Shown here in pieces: positions 12,083-26,200 of a DNA stretch of 64,000 nucleotides. Position 1 is the stretch's first letter. Every line of letters starts with the position of its first letter. The notes under the pieces were generated by a model that worked only from the letters and a program-made list of their open reading frames with translations, did not search any database and was not told the origin of the DNA. The position numbers and the translations under genes are program-made. The stretch comes from Zeugodacus cucurbitae (taxonomy: Eukaryota; Arthropoda; Insecta; Diptera; Tephritidae). The stretch is from assembly GCF_028554725.1 (NCBI RefSeq), contig NC_071671.1:44858501-44922500 (forward strand). The letters are read 5' to 3'.

Positions 12083-12680
12083 TAATTATTATTTTAAAAA
12101 AGCCTTTTTTCGAACTTCGAAATCAAATCTTTCGATTTTGGAGGCTCACTTCTACAATCGGATAATGTACTTTTTACTTATATGCATGTCTCCATCTCCG
12201 GTCTAGTGTTGTAGAGTGTAATTTACCATATACATATCATAATGTTATTGTTTGTGAAAAAATGTAAAAAGTCGTATATCTTCATATTAAACTGATTTTG
12301 GTTAGTCCCCTTAAGTACTGCTACAGATTAAATTTAATGGTCAACACTCACTTTAATGGAGAACCCTTAAGTTGACGCTTAGCCACCTACGTGCGTATAT
12401 ACAAGTTAAGTTGTGCATTGTAATTTAAAAATATGGCATTCCATGCGGCGTATAAATTTGACAATATATGTATATGGAATGTGGTGAATAATTAAGTAGC
12501 ATATACATACTAAAAGTTTTACGTCTACACCAGTCAGCATGAAATTCGGAAATCGATGTTTTCGTTGCTATTTTTTCACAAACTTTTAATAATATTGATT
12601 CGACAAATAATCATTTTACATTTTTCATTTTCCATTTCGTGGTTCCCTAATTTTTTTAAATATAAGTAAATAAATTAAAT

Positions 12681-12992
12681 AGTCGGTTATCATGACGCGA
12701 TAACGGTCGCTATTGACGGTTACGTTCTCACCCATGATTCCACCGGCACATAAACCACACCAAGCCGTTGTTTTTTCTGGATGAAATTACAGCTGTTGAA
12801 TCCCTTCAGGTTGCTCTTCGTCCCAAATGCGGCACTTTTGCTTGTTTACATACCCATTGAGCCAGAATGGGGTTAACCGCTGAACAGAATTTGTCTCGAA
12901 ATGTCGGATCTTTTTGGAACTTTTCAAGAGCCCATAGAGTGAAGCGATGTCGCTTGGGAAGGTCGAGCGGCTTCAGTTTTTGCACAAGCTGC
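12681..12992 (-). pseudogene. Decayed mariner transposase fragment
   Basis: Reading the minus strand from 12992 gives 'LKPLDLPKRHRFTLWALEKF', then a frameshift around the catalytic DE region. Beyond it 'IWDEEQPEGIQQL' stop, 'TAWCGLCAGGIMG' and 'NVTVNSDRYRVMIT' follow. These correspond in order to the mid-domain of the mariner copy at 49647 (IWGEEQPEAVQEL, TVWCGLYAGGIIG, NVTVNGDRYRSML). Frameshifts, stops and a small deletion make it non-functional. Confidence 0.7.
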
Positions 12993-12999
12993 CTTCAAT

Positions 13000-15034
13000 T
13001 TAAGATTTCGACTTAAAATGCGCCAAGTCGTTCTATATGTCAGTCAGTGTTGCTGCGAACGGCGCCGAGTCGCCTCTCCATGGTCTTTTTGTACACTCTC
13101 TCTCACACATCTCTCTTCGGTTGATATTATGATATTTTCTTCCCTGCGTGCTAAACGTGGTTTATTCGGTCGAATATATCCAATAATGAATACTGGGACC
13201 ATAAGTTGAGCAAAGTGCGCGAAACACATTATTTACAGGAAAGCGATTCCGCTTTGATACGTCTCATTCCGAAGTAGTTTGTTACAATCTTTGACTAGTC
13301 TCAAACCTACGGCCGCTCAGCTTATGAACAACAGGGCTGTGTTGCTATCGGAATTAATATTCTGATCTTTGGTTAGCGTTACATACAGTCTAGAGCTACT
13401 TATATCTTATTGACATTCATCTCTGATTGAAAGGCGCTGCCGTTGTCTGGCTCGAGTAGATGGGGAGTCGTCCAACTGAACTTCGATTCTACTGAAAAGG
13501 GACTTACTGCCACTCTAATAGACCATCAAGATAGGGTAAAAGCAATCTAAATAATTGGAAATGGGGTCGAAGTTTCCAAGGATTACATAGTGTCTTGAGT
13601 TACAGTCATGTGTGCTGCTCTAAGTCTAAGTTTTCAAGGTTTGGGAACGCTAGAAGTCAAGGACGAGGGTTGACCGCTAGAATACTAAAAAGTGTTTAAT
13701 TTCGTTTGCGATAGATCACTTCTGATATATCTTATTTATAAAAAAGATTTCTTTTGTTGACCAGTGTTATCGATCATCGCCCTTAACCGATTTTCGAATA
13801 CAAAATACGCGGCGTGAGTACACAGTACCATTTAAGGCAGTAGCGCGTGAGTATTACGATGGCCCAATGGCCACATATGTACACTTGCACATACATACTC
13901 GTATGCATATTCGTATGTGTGTATGTAAACATGGTTATTTAGCTAATTAATTATGCTATCATTGGCATACAAATTGTATGTGCCGCTGATAAAAACAAAT
14001 ACTAGCTTATTAAAAATTATTTAGCTGCGCGTGCGCATTAAGAATGTAATGTGATTTATTTGTTTTTACTCTTGCTGTTGTTTTTGTTTTCTTTACGGTT
14101 TTATCAAATCAAATTAAAAATTGTATGCAAAGCCAAAATGCGAATTACGTGTCGGCCTTCTTCATATTGTCTGAGAATTCCCAGCAAATGCAGTACAAAT
14201 GCAGTAAATAAAAGCAACAACAACTACAGCAGCATAATAAAAATAGTGTAAACTAAAAATAAAAATTAAATCATAACTGCCAACTATTACTGTTAATGTG
14301 GGAAAAACAAAACAAACACACACACACACGCATGTGCTCACACATACACATTTGGTATAGTGGTTGTGGTTATGTGCGCCAAAAGCATTTGTTGCATTTG
14401 TAATATTGCAGATTGCCATTTTTGTGCGTTTGACGAATTTATCACTCGTCTATTGCAACAACACGCTTCATAAGCTTTTATTAGCGCTTGCGAGTAGCGA
14501 ACTACACACGCACACGTACACTCTTAGAGATATATTTATAGCCGCATTTAATGCAAATATGTATATAATCACCGTTGTTACACAATTTGGGAGCGTGAAT
14601 GTTGCACAAACCTGCCGGCCATAATGAGGTGAACGAAAGCAACAAAAATAAAAAAAAAAAATTAAAAAAAGAAAACAAAAACAGATTAATTAAAATACCT
14701 TTGTATTTATGTTGCTCTGTTTTTGGTACATACTAAGCCGCGGGAGAGTAGGCGAAATTACCAGAAGATCATTGTGAGATGTGAAAATGACAAAATAACA
14801 AAATGGTTGCAAATGATCGTTGCCCATTTAAGGGTTAAGACTAGAGGGTTTGCTCAGGAGTACAAACTTGCTAACGCTCTTTGAATCTTGCCCACACACG
14901 TACACTTGTTGGCGAGCTAAAACGCAAAGGAAGATAGAGTGTAAACTTTGTGATCCAATGTTGCCAGTAAGTGTAAAAATTTTCTCCAAAAAATAGCATA
15001 AAAAGTTTTATTAAAGGAAAATGAAAATTGAGAT
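13000..15034. other. Non-coding, mixed composition
   Basis: Decayed unique DNA, with a CA microsatellite at 14312-14349. Short frames only; no supported gene. Confidence 0.45.
14312..14349. repeat. CA microsatellite
   Basis: Interrupted (CA)n tract. Confidence 0.8.
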
Positions 15035-15394
15035 ATGAAGAAATTTAGCATACTTCAATTTGGAACTTATTACTTATTCAACACTCGGCCAACAATCAGC
15101 ACCTGTGCAGTAGCAATGTCTTTTTGGTCCGCGGTGGGTCGCAAACGGTCCTTACAGTTGCTGTCGCTTAGGAAGGCTTATCTCGCCGCAATCATTGGTG
15201 TTCCAATAAGCACACATGCAGTGAGATTAGGGATCAAGCCAGACCCTAATTGCAAAAGCTGTTTGGTGGAAAGCGAAGAGGAATCGTCCAAGCACTTCCT
15301 CCTCCAATGTCCAGCATGCGCCAGACTGAGGTTAAAACAACCCGGTAGTCACATTTTCGCGAACTTAGAGAAGTTACTTCGACTAAAAAAATAG
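15035..15394 (+). pseudogene. Non-LTR retrotransposon C-terminus (zinc-binding tail)
   Basis: The 119-codon frame includes 'SAVGRKRSLQLLSLRKAYLA', 'AIIGVPISTHAVRLGI' and the C-terminal motif CKSC...KHFLLQC (C-x2-C-x10-H-x4-C). This is the CCHC tail of the ORF2 protein of Jockey/I-group-like elements. It matches the fragments at 5640 and 29878. Upstream reverse transcriptase sequence is missing, so it is a 5'-truncated dead copy that happens to keep this tail open. Confidence 0.7.
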
Positions 15395-16600
15395 AAACTG
15401 TACATTTCGAAAAATACTGGGACATTTTTGAAAATTTGTGACTGAGTGTGAGGTTACGCCATCTTCCTCCTGATATGAGGATTTACATAATTTTAGTATA
15501 AATCTTCCTGAAAAAATCATTTAAATTTTTTTTTTTTTTCAATATCCAACTTCGATCGAAGAAAAAGTTGATTATGCTAAAATTAAAAATGGCGTTTCCA
15601 GTAGAAAACTTTGAAAAACTGAGGACTACTTTTTTTAATTATGACTAAATTTTGTGGAAAATATTTATTTGGGTGAATATCAAGAAAAAAACGACTTTTT
15701 ACATATACCTGTTTCATGAATAAGAAAAAGCTTTAGAACTTTTTTGTAACACATGATCAAGACATCACTGTATAGGTTTTTATATCTTAACTATCGAAGT
15801 AACGAGGCGAATTGTAAAGTCTCTCCAATTGATCGCATATCAGATGAAGTGATAACTTGTATAGAATTGAGATATGTCCGTTACGCTTGTTCCAAAATAA
15901 TGGTCCTTGGGCTCTAAGGTGGTTGGTATAGTGGATGAGTAAAATCACACATCAAATCGATGTATCAGAAGATTGTCTATCACTTTGTAAGAAATTTAAC
16001 TACAAAACACAATGTCACTTCCAAAAATTTACTTTGATAAAAATAAATGAAATTATATATCTCACTAACTGATTTAACCATAGTTCAATTTTAAATTTTA
16101 AAATAAGAAAACGTCCATGAACACCATCTACTTTTTTGTTATTGTCATTTTGAATATCAATATTTCTATTACTTTGTAATAGATAACGTCACCATCACCA
16201 CCATCAAAGATTTTGGAAAACATAAATTGTCTGAAATTAATTCACATCATCCCTCAGATTTACTCGTTAATATGTACATACATGTATCGGATCATATTTA
16301 AGATATCTTAACATAAATAGGTGATATGATAGATTGTAATTGGTAAAATGTTAACGACACCTAATAAAATGAAGTGTGGTTACTTACAAAATATAGATAA
16401 AATTGGTCACATTTTTTTTAGTTCCTCTATGATAGATATATTTATACATATACATTATTTTATTATATCCAATTAAAGTTAATAAATGGAAAATTAACTT
16501 CCACTGGATTTATAAAGTTATAAATACATATACATTTCTAATATTAAAAAATAGTTTCTTTAAAATCTCAAACTTACTTGAAATCATCACTCCGGCAACA
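15395..16600. other. AT-rich non-coding
   Basis: Low-complexity AT-rich DNA; no feature supported. Confidence 0.45.
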
Positions 16601-17187
16601 CTATTTTGTGTAGAGCTTTTACGTTTCAACTTAAACTGAGCGGACAATGGTACGCTCATTCGCTTTATGAACACTCGCAGCGCTCATGCCGCAGACAACA
16701 CTATCACTTGTCGCTGTTGGCGCTTCACTTTCGTTTTCATTTGCGAGAGCTTTTCTCCGCACATTTCGAATATATTATGTCATTGCCAGTGGGCGCAGAC
16801 CGTTAACAATAACCGACTCAAGGTTGGCGCGGCGGCGTTGCAGTTGTTGTAAGTTTTCGCTTTTTTGTTTTACTCACTCGCTGAGCATTGTAGACTCTTC
16901 GTGCGCTCAACGGCGTGCCGCAACACATGCGCGTCTGCATTGGTATCTATTTGGTAGCGGTTATTTTTTGTTTGTGTTTACATTTGCCTCTGGAGCTTTT
17001 TGGTGCATTTGGCTTGCCTCCTACTTTGTTTACCTTTTAACGCCACACATATACATACGCACATATGTATTCCTTTCTTCACTCGCTGTTTGATGGATTT
17101 TGACATTGTTGGTCGTTGCGGCTGCGCTGCATTTGCGGCGCTTCGGCAAACGCATTTGTGGGGTATTTAACTGGAGTGTCAAAGAAT
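16601..17187 (+). promoter_or_regulatory. Upstream control region of the Trp-rich gene (inferred)
   Basis: A GC-richer, complex block immediately upstream of the TATA box at 17188, with several overlapping chance frames on both strands. Its position suggests promoter-proximal regulatory DNA; no specific factor sites are claimed. Confidence 0.35.
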
Positions 17188-17194
17188 TATAAAA
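17188..17194 (+). promoter_or_regulatory. TATA box of the Trp-rich gene
   Basis: TATAAAA, followed about 30 bases later by the expected start of transcription near 17219. The ATG at 17370 then has a leader of about 150 bases containing a T-rich tract. Confidence 0.5.
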
Positions 17195-17218
17195 ACAGTT
17201 TTTTCCTCCACACGCTGG

Positions 17219-20200
17219 AGTACAAGTTGGTCTGCACGGCGTGTCAGCCGTCTCAAGTGGATTACACACGCGTCGTTTAATTGTAAAACAGTCTTTGTTC
17301 GAAAAGGCCGTACGTTCATTTGTGCGCTGAAGTTGTAAATTTTTTTTTTGTGTTTAGGACCCGGGAACCATGCGGATCCAGCGGAGTCTAGTGGTAAATG
17401 TGCTGATAATTAGATATTTATGAAAAATTAACATTAAATAAAATTGGATTTTTGTTTAAAAAAATATTTCTGTTGAAATAAGACTTGAAAAAGTGTTGAT
17501 ACTATCCACCAGTGTTTGTAGCAGATTAAGTGACAAGAAAGTTTATAATAATTCAAAGAAAGTTAGTAAATTTTTAAGCAAAAATATAAGTTTGACTTGT
17601 GCTTAGTTAGCGTACTTTGGCAGCGTATTTACATAACTACAACACATTACCGCTTAAAGCCATTAATTGACCGGCCAATTTGACGCCAACAAAATAACCT
17701 CAGAAATGTCAGAAAAAAACACAAAACGCTTTTCACGCTTCGTGCGCCAACAGGCGCTCAACAAGGCAGCTAGTAGCATTTGCTACCGAAAACCGTTGGC
17801 GGTCTTAATCAACGGCCGCCAATATTGTTTATGCAGATACATATAAATTTACGCCTTTTCTTTGTGAGTTTGTGAGTTAGCCGTTTAATTGCCATCGTTT
17901 GTCTGCACATTTGCTGCATTTAAAATGCACTTCCAGCTGAGTAATGCGGCATTCGAACGCTGCCGCTGCTGCTGCTTATGTTTTGCACATTTCCTATGCG
18001 CATCGAATGCAATAGGAAGTATGCGAAGGCATGTTTGTGTTTGTTGTTGTTGCTTTTTTTCAATAATCAATTTTATTTTTATTGTTTGCTTTTGTTGTTG
18101 CTTTGTGCGCATAACAAGTGGTAGCGTCTAGTTATCCGACTCTGTTGCCATTGCATAAAAGACTTAAGCAGCAAACTTGGTTGGCAAGGCAAGTGCGGTT
18201 TTTCGATGACCGTTGCCCTAAGACTTATTAATATTATAAACCGTTTTTAATGTTCTCTAATAAATATTAAACAATATTCTGCTCATATTATTGAGCAGAA
18301 ATATAAAACTTCAAAAAAATCTCTAATACATTAGTAAAGTTTAAAAGTTCTCTTTCGCAGTTCATATATATTTTATAATGTCTTTTAATTTTAAAATGTA
18401 TTGTTTACAAATTCTTACAATATTATTACTTTTAAAAACTCTATAACCGCTGCCCTAAAACCTGTCCAAATATGGGTCCTAATTAACTAGTTATGTATAA
18501 TGGCAAGTTTTGAACTAAGCAAGGCATAAAATATTTCATTCAATGAAATATTCATTCGAAAATTTTTAATATAAAAATGTATTGGAATAGAGTTGCCAAC
18601 TATCAAAAATAGATATTGGCCTAATTGTGGTTACTGAATAACTACTATTGTTAGTTCCAAACAACGGAAAGCTTAAAATAATATAAAATAATAATATTTC
18701 GCACATTTAGAATATATAAGTGTTTGAAATAGTGTTACCACCTATCGAAAAAAATAAAATTTTCATATCAAGATATTTTGGGAAATAGATGGAGTTGCGA
18801 TTTCTGAAAAAAGTAAAGTAAAATTTAGAAACGAATATCAAATGAAGGGTCGTACGAATATTTTTAAAGTAGCTATTTTGGTTGACATATTTTGAATGTA
18901 TCCGTTACAACTTCAATATTTACTAGTTGCGTAATGTGAATGTTTTACTTGTTGTCAGCTCAATTGGATTTCAGTTCAGTTCAGTTCAGTTCTACCTGTT
19001 AGCTCATAGTATAGATATATGTATATTTTATGACTTTTAAAAGGTAAAGTATTTAAAATATATACAAAATCAGACTCAACCTAAAATATTTTCATTAATA
19101 ACTCGATTATAAACTGAATTTTTTTTCTCAATTCATTAATATGTGCACTGAACACTCAACGTGATTTATCAATTTTGGAATTTATATTTAAAGTGACAAA
19201 TAAAGCACATTACTTAATGCAGCAATACACTTCTATTACGAGCACTTTTCATTAACACTTTTCACAAATTGTTTGCGAATTGGCAATAATAGATCTACAA
19301 AAAAGCAAATATATTGCCGCATTGAAGCAAAATAACTCAACTGATGAATTTAGTAATCAAAATATTTGCAGAAGTTATTGAAATTTAGGAAACTCCGGTT
19401 TAATCTGTATATAATTCAATATATCAAGTATTATAGTAAAGGCTTTCTTAGTAATTTTACTTTCTTCGATAGGTGCAACTTCTTCAAAAACTGACAATTT
19501 TATTTTAAAAAAACTTAAATTAACCAGTCTCAAAATATTTTCTGTTTGTTGCCCATATTGTGTTAATTTACTTTGTTCAGAAACTGAGCTGAATTATAGT
19601 TACCAATGTTTCCTTTTCTAAGAAAAAATGGCCAAGTTCTGGTGTCTAAAAGTAACATATATGAGCTCTCTGAATCTTATGTTAGTCAATAGGTTGATAA
19701 AAATAATTTACCCAATTTTCATTTACAACCATAGATAATAGTAAAGAAGAAATTGAATGAAATTATTGAAAGAAATATGCTAAATCGCTTAAATGTTTGT
19801 TTTTTTTTGTTTGTAACAAACTCATTGAATGTGCCTTTGGATCAGTCCAACATAGCTTAATCTTAATAATCCAGTATCTGCTTATCAACTTCTAAGCAAG
19901 CTTTGCTAGTCTATTTATTTTATTATAAACAAATAATCATATTTGAGTTGTTATGTTTTAGATATCAGCTAAGTAAATATTACATAAATAATTTGCCCCA
20001 ATTTCACCTATTATGCCATAGCGTGATAATATTTCTATGCACGCATATATGTGTGCGTATGTTTGTCAATATTGAACGACTGAAGAAAAGTACCATTTTT
20101 CTATTTGCTACGAAAAGATAAATCGAGCAGTATTTATTAACAGCGTGAGGTTCAACTGCATGTATGTAAATAAGCTGTGCATACATATGTATGTACATAA

Positions 20201-23200
20201 GCGTATATATACATATATGTATGTATGTGTGTGGATATCACACTTTCACTATCAACGCGTTGCCCACATGCAATTAGCACTTTTTGCGCTTCATACACTG
20301 CTATACTAACTGTAAGCGCATATAAAAAACCACACACACACAGGCACACACATCCAGCGGATTGCAAAAACACACACTGCGTCATCGAATCTCACGCGCT
20401 GCCGGTTGGCCACTGCCGTCAGTGTATTTATAACCATTACTCGCCTATTTCGTAACTCTTCCGCAAAGCAATCATATCTCACTGGAAACTTGCCCATCCA
20501 CTCATATCACTTTTATGTCCAATTGAACGGGTGTTTTTGTTTTTCAATTTTCTGCCTTTGGTTTACGACGCGAAATGCATTTACTTTCATTGCAATAAAA
20601 TGCTGCATTCGACTGTGGCTGTGTGGAGTTGCACTAAGAGCGCTAACAGTAGCCACAGGAGCTTGTGACGTAAGCGACTTGCAGTTGTCCAACTGTGTTG
20701 ATAAATTAATCAGTTTCCTTACGGTTACAGCGAGTTTGTTGCTTAAGTCTTTTGTATGGGAAGTGTGCCAACTGGGGTATAAACTGACTGCTGTGGGCAC
20801 TTAAATCTCAATGAAAGAAAAATATTCATTTGTTAGGAAGAAGGTTTAAATTATTTCCTTATTTTTTTAGTATTGGTGTTGAAAAATTGTAAGAAAATAA
20901 TGGTTAAATAATCGCTTTCTAGCAAAATATCTAGTTTTGCTAATTTAATTAAAATCTTGCAAAGAATATTTTTTTACAAATTTTAAACCAATTTTTTTGC
21001 CCTAGAAAAGATCGCTTTGGTGCTTTTAACTATTTTGTTTCAAATTAATTTATTGGGTCACTAGAGTGTTGATGTACCAAGGAATATTTGTCGGGAGCAA
21101 TAATGAAACTCTTACCAATTAAAATATGAAACCAATTTGTCAAGTAGATTATAAGTATAATATCGTGATATGTAGAACATTTAACGTACCAGATAAAGAA
21201 TTGTTTGAAAGGTAGTTTATTATAGACAGCATTAGGTATCTTAAGCATATTTAATTTCAAAACTAAAAAGTTATTTGGTTATACTTTTAATTAATAAAAA
21301 TTATTTATCCCTCATTCCTTTCTAATTTAAAAAAATTTGCAAAATATTTCCAAATTAAGGTTTTATTAAAATCTGTTTAAAATACTATGCATGTAAAACG
21401 AAATTCTTATTACTTATACAAAATTCCTGAAATTTTTGAATATTTCGGTGACACTCGACCATCATGGGAACGATATGAATCCAGAGATTATAAGTTACCA
21501 CTAATTAAATATAGGCTATAGAAACACTATATCTTATTATTAGGGACTTGAAAAAATATATAGTTGAAAATATTACTTGAGTGCGGTTACCACATATTGC
21601 CATTTTTAAATAAAAAAATTTAATTGAATTGATTGAGGAAATAATTGAAATCTTTTTTGGATTTTTGATTTTTTTAAATTGATAGAATAAATGGTAATTT
21701 ACATTTTCTGTGGGAATCAAACTCAAATAATTTTAAAATTATTTCTGATGGACATATGTTCGGGAAATTTACATTGCCATTGAAAAAATCAATAATCACA
21801 ATTTTAATTAGTTTAGTACAACATGATTGACATCACCTGAAATGCATTTGCGAAGTGCCACATTCGGTTATCACAATCCAATTTTATCATTTTTAGAATA
21901 TTATACTTAAAACAAAAACTTGTTTCTGATTGCTAAAGAATTTATTCAAAGTAAATATTTATATATGTATTGCCAACTTTTATCACGATTCCTTTTAAAT
22001 TCAATATTTTCGAAAAACCAAAGACCGTATTTCAGTGGCACGTAAAGTTAGAGATCACTGTTTTCACTTTATTATTTTAAATATTACTAAAATATGTTCA
22101 CATTTCTATAAAATAATATTAAATGATTTGAAATCATATCAAATGGTTTCCAACCTGGCTAATTTCATCAATAATTGTGTATATTTCCGCATGAAAGGCA
22201 ATACAACTGCCATTAGTCTTTATTAAAAGTGGCAACTAATTTACATTTGAATTAATTAAAAAGCTATTTTTGTTACAAATTGCCAAATTTAAGACAAAAC
22301 ACAACAGTGGAACTAACGAAACATAACCTTAAAACAAGCTATACAAAATTAAACAAACACGAAATTTATGAATTTTTAAAGACCTTTATTTGTACTATGT
22401 ATATGCCTGTATGTATGTTAACATGAGTCAGCGAAATTGGAAGCAACTTCGTTTTAAAATGGGTTAGCCCAAGGGCTACAAAGCGGAAATAGTGTAAAGC
22501 AACGCACATTCAAGCGGTCATTTCATTTTGTAAACAAATTTAAAAATGTGATCAACGAGACGCCAATAAAATAGCGCAATGATGTTTTGAAGCGAAATTA
22601 ATGAATATTTAAATAAATGAGTAGTTTAAAAGAAAATAAAAATGGCAAAAAACACAAATGTAATTTTAATAAATGAATTGAACACAATGGATTGAGTTGA
22701 ATGCTCAATAATTTGGTTTTTGTTGTTAGTTTTATATTTGTAAACATTTCGCTGGGCACGCTCCACAAGCTGGGCTGCTGTGCGGCAATTGTCAAGCAGC
22801 AACTGACAGCCACTTTATAATTGTAATCATTAAGATGATATTTGCTTCGGGTTTGAGGCTTCCGTTGTCAACGATGCTTTTGCTTTGGTCGTCTTTATTT
22901 GTATTAACAAAAGCATAATTATACACATAAATATTAATGTGCGACTGTAGTAATTTCACGCTGCTGCGAAATGGAGCAAACGTAATGTTTTTTTTTAATT
23001 TCCCGAGATGAGCTTGATGATGTCACATAGCTTGATGAAGTGATGTTCGCTGAACTTAAATAATATTGTTTCAAAATCTTTTATACGCAAGAGTATTTCT
23101 CAAGCGCACTTACTTATTTCTATATGAGGGACATATATGAGAGACATATACCGAAGCTAATATACCCTTCACAGGTGCATTTCTTTTAGTAACTATGTGT

Positions 23201-26200
23201 TTAAGCAAATATTAAGACGTAGGAAAAAGTAAGTAAAAAAAAATATTTTTAGCCGGGTTGTTTGCTAGAAACATTAAGGTTATATAGTTAACCGATCTGA
23301 ACAATTTCTTCGGAGATTATATTATTACCTTAAGCAGTAATCCATGTCAAATTTCGTGAAGATACCACGTCAAATGCGAAAATTTTCCATACAAACCATT
23401 GATTCCGATCGTTCGGTTTGTATGGCAGCTATATGCTATAGTGAACCGATATCGACAGTTCCGACTAATGAGCAGCTTCTTGAAGAGAAAATAACATCTG
23501 CAAAATTTCAAAACGATATCTTAAAAACTGAAAGACTAGTTTGTATATATACAGACAGACAGGCAGACAGACGGACAAGGCTAAATCGACTCAGTTCAAC
23601 ATACTGATAATTTATATATGTATCTACTTTATAGAGCCTCCGACGCTTCCTTCTGGGTGTTACTAACTTCGTGACAAACTTAATATACCCTGTTTAGGGT
23701 ATAAAAAAAAAACATTATAACTACAAAAACAACATTTGTAAACAATTAGCTACCAAAAGATGAGGAAGAAAGAAGCACGCCAGTGTGGAAAGATTAAACA
23801 ATATCCACAAAAATCCCAGGAGAAATAAATAAAACAAAAACAAAATCAAAACAACATAACCTCAAATTATGCTCAGCAATGAGCGACTATCGTAATAAAG
23901 TTGTGATAAAAGCCACAAAGGTTACAAGACAAAAGTCATTTCATGGTTTCTGTTACGCTGTAAGGTAGTAAAAGCAACAACAACATCTTCAAAACAGAAA
24001 ACAACAACAGCAATTTCAAAAAAGATAAATATAACACAATTGTTAGTGTCAGTGTGCCTTTTTTGGTGGCTGCAACCCAAATTAAACGTAATTTCCCATA
24101 CTCTTACCTAAATAAATAGACAAATTAATAAGCAGTTACATATTTATAGTACACACTGTAGTAGTAGTTGTAGTATTTTGGATTGTTTTGTTAATACTGT
24201 TGTAGCGCTCGTAAAGTGCGGCACGTTGCCAAACCATAAGCGGAAATTAATTTCATCACTTGTTTTTGTATACAGTGTATATGTTGTTGTTAGTGATTTT
24301 AAGCGCCATAAATTAGTTGTCTTTCATTGTAATTTTGTCAAAAGACGATTACACAAAAACGCTGGTTAAGTTACTTATTATATTACATAAGTGGCATGCA
24401 TTATCGCAAATTATTCTTCTTTATTGCTATTTTTATATTTTCTTATTTCATCTTCATTCATTTGAGGCGATAAAATTATAGCGCTTGCTTTTGGCTAAAG
24501 CGAGGGTGTTAATTTTAAACGACTAAAGGTTTAATAAGTAATTTTATAGTAAGCTTGGGTTGAATCGTTGTCATCTCGATGGCGTGTGAGATAAACATTA
24601 TGTAATATTTAATGGAAGAAAAGAGTGTTAAATCTACTATTACTTCATTTTATTTATATTTTATTTAAAGTAGTAAATTTCAAAGTAACATGAAGCTTTC
24701 GAAGAGTGGTTATATAGTAAACAAAAAACTCCTTGACCTTACTGATTGTTGAATAGTATGTGAACCCCATATGTATCTGAATTTGGAACCTGAATTTGGA
24801 ACCTGACTGTATTCATAGAGATTACAAAATAACAATTCGATTATAAAGAGAGTGAAAATGTCTCGCAAATATGAACTTTTAAGTAATTTTTGGTACAAAA
24901 TACGGACTTGAACTTATTGTACTCGTGAATTTGAAATCATCTAAATTTATTGTTATTGATGATTTTCTATATTTGACCCAGAAAAAATATTGTATCAAAG
25001 CATTAATTAAACCATTTCGAAATAATAACAAAACACTTTACCATAGTGTATTCTAGTTGATTTATTTCTCTGGAAGATATTCAAGATATTCCAAAATATT
25101 TTTTTACAAAACGTATCCAAAAAAAATAAAAATATTTTCTAGAATAACTTTGGAATACTCTGGGATCGTTTTAAAGAAATTATCAGCAATCCTTTTAATA
25201 GATTAAGTGGTTAAATGGGTTAAAAAGTTTCAAAATTTCTCCTAAAATTTCAAATTAATCCAAGAAAAATTCTAATAGACTACGGCAAGTGAATTTTTTT
25301 TTTGAGATTTCAATGGAAATAAGGTACCAAGGTATATTAAATGAAAATAAAAAAAATCGAACACATTCTTGAACCTCTGAAATTCACTTGGGAGGTTTTA
25401 AATGAGCACTTCTCGAATAATGTTTGTAGAAATTAATCTGTATAGTATCAAAGAATGAGATAAATATGTATGTATATATGCAGTTCATATAAATAATGAA
25501 AAATAATTGAAATATTATAAAATAATATCTATGATATATAAGATTCAACTTTAAACTTAATTATTTTTATAATCATCAAATTTAATTTGATTTTTATTTA
25601 CATCAAATTTAATATGCATATTTTATTTATTATATTGTATAACAATAACTTTTATTCGGTGGATCAACACGCAATAACTGTTAATGTCCACATATGCGAA
25701 TAGTAATTGTTACGTTTCAGCGTTGATTTTTATGAAGCCGGATTAGAGTGACCTTCGATTTTATATTAAACATATATATTGTTGTAATATTTTTTGCCAA
25801 TATATGTTAATAAGCATATTGTTTACCAATTAATAAACAAAACATATAAAAATTTTGCTATTGTTGTTATGTATTGTTTCTGCAAAACTGTTACATTTTT
25901 TGCTTTGCATCAATCTTGTCGACCGAACACCTACAATTTCCCTTTTCTGCGAAACGCAATTCCCATTTTGAGAAATTACATAATAATACACAACAACAAA
26001 AAACATTGCGGTCAGCGCTCCTTCATTTCGTTATGCAAATTTGGAATGGTTCAGCAGCCCAATGGCTGGCTGTTCACCAAAGACAGTCTGCACGAACAAT
26101 CGCGAAGCCCGCTTTCAGCATATTAACCTCATTCGCAGACAGCGATGCCAGACCAATGACCGTTTTCGGCGATGGTCACGGTTATTTATGAATTTGACCT

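Noticed and set aside
23344..23607. 87-codon frame
   Set aside because: It lies wholly inside the family B repeat and is not expected to be coding.
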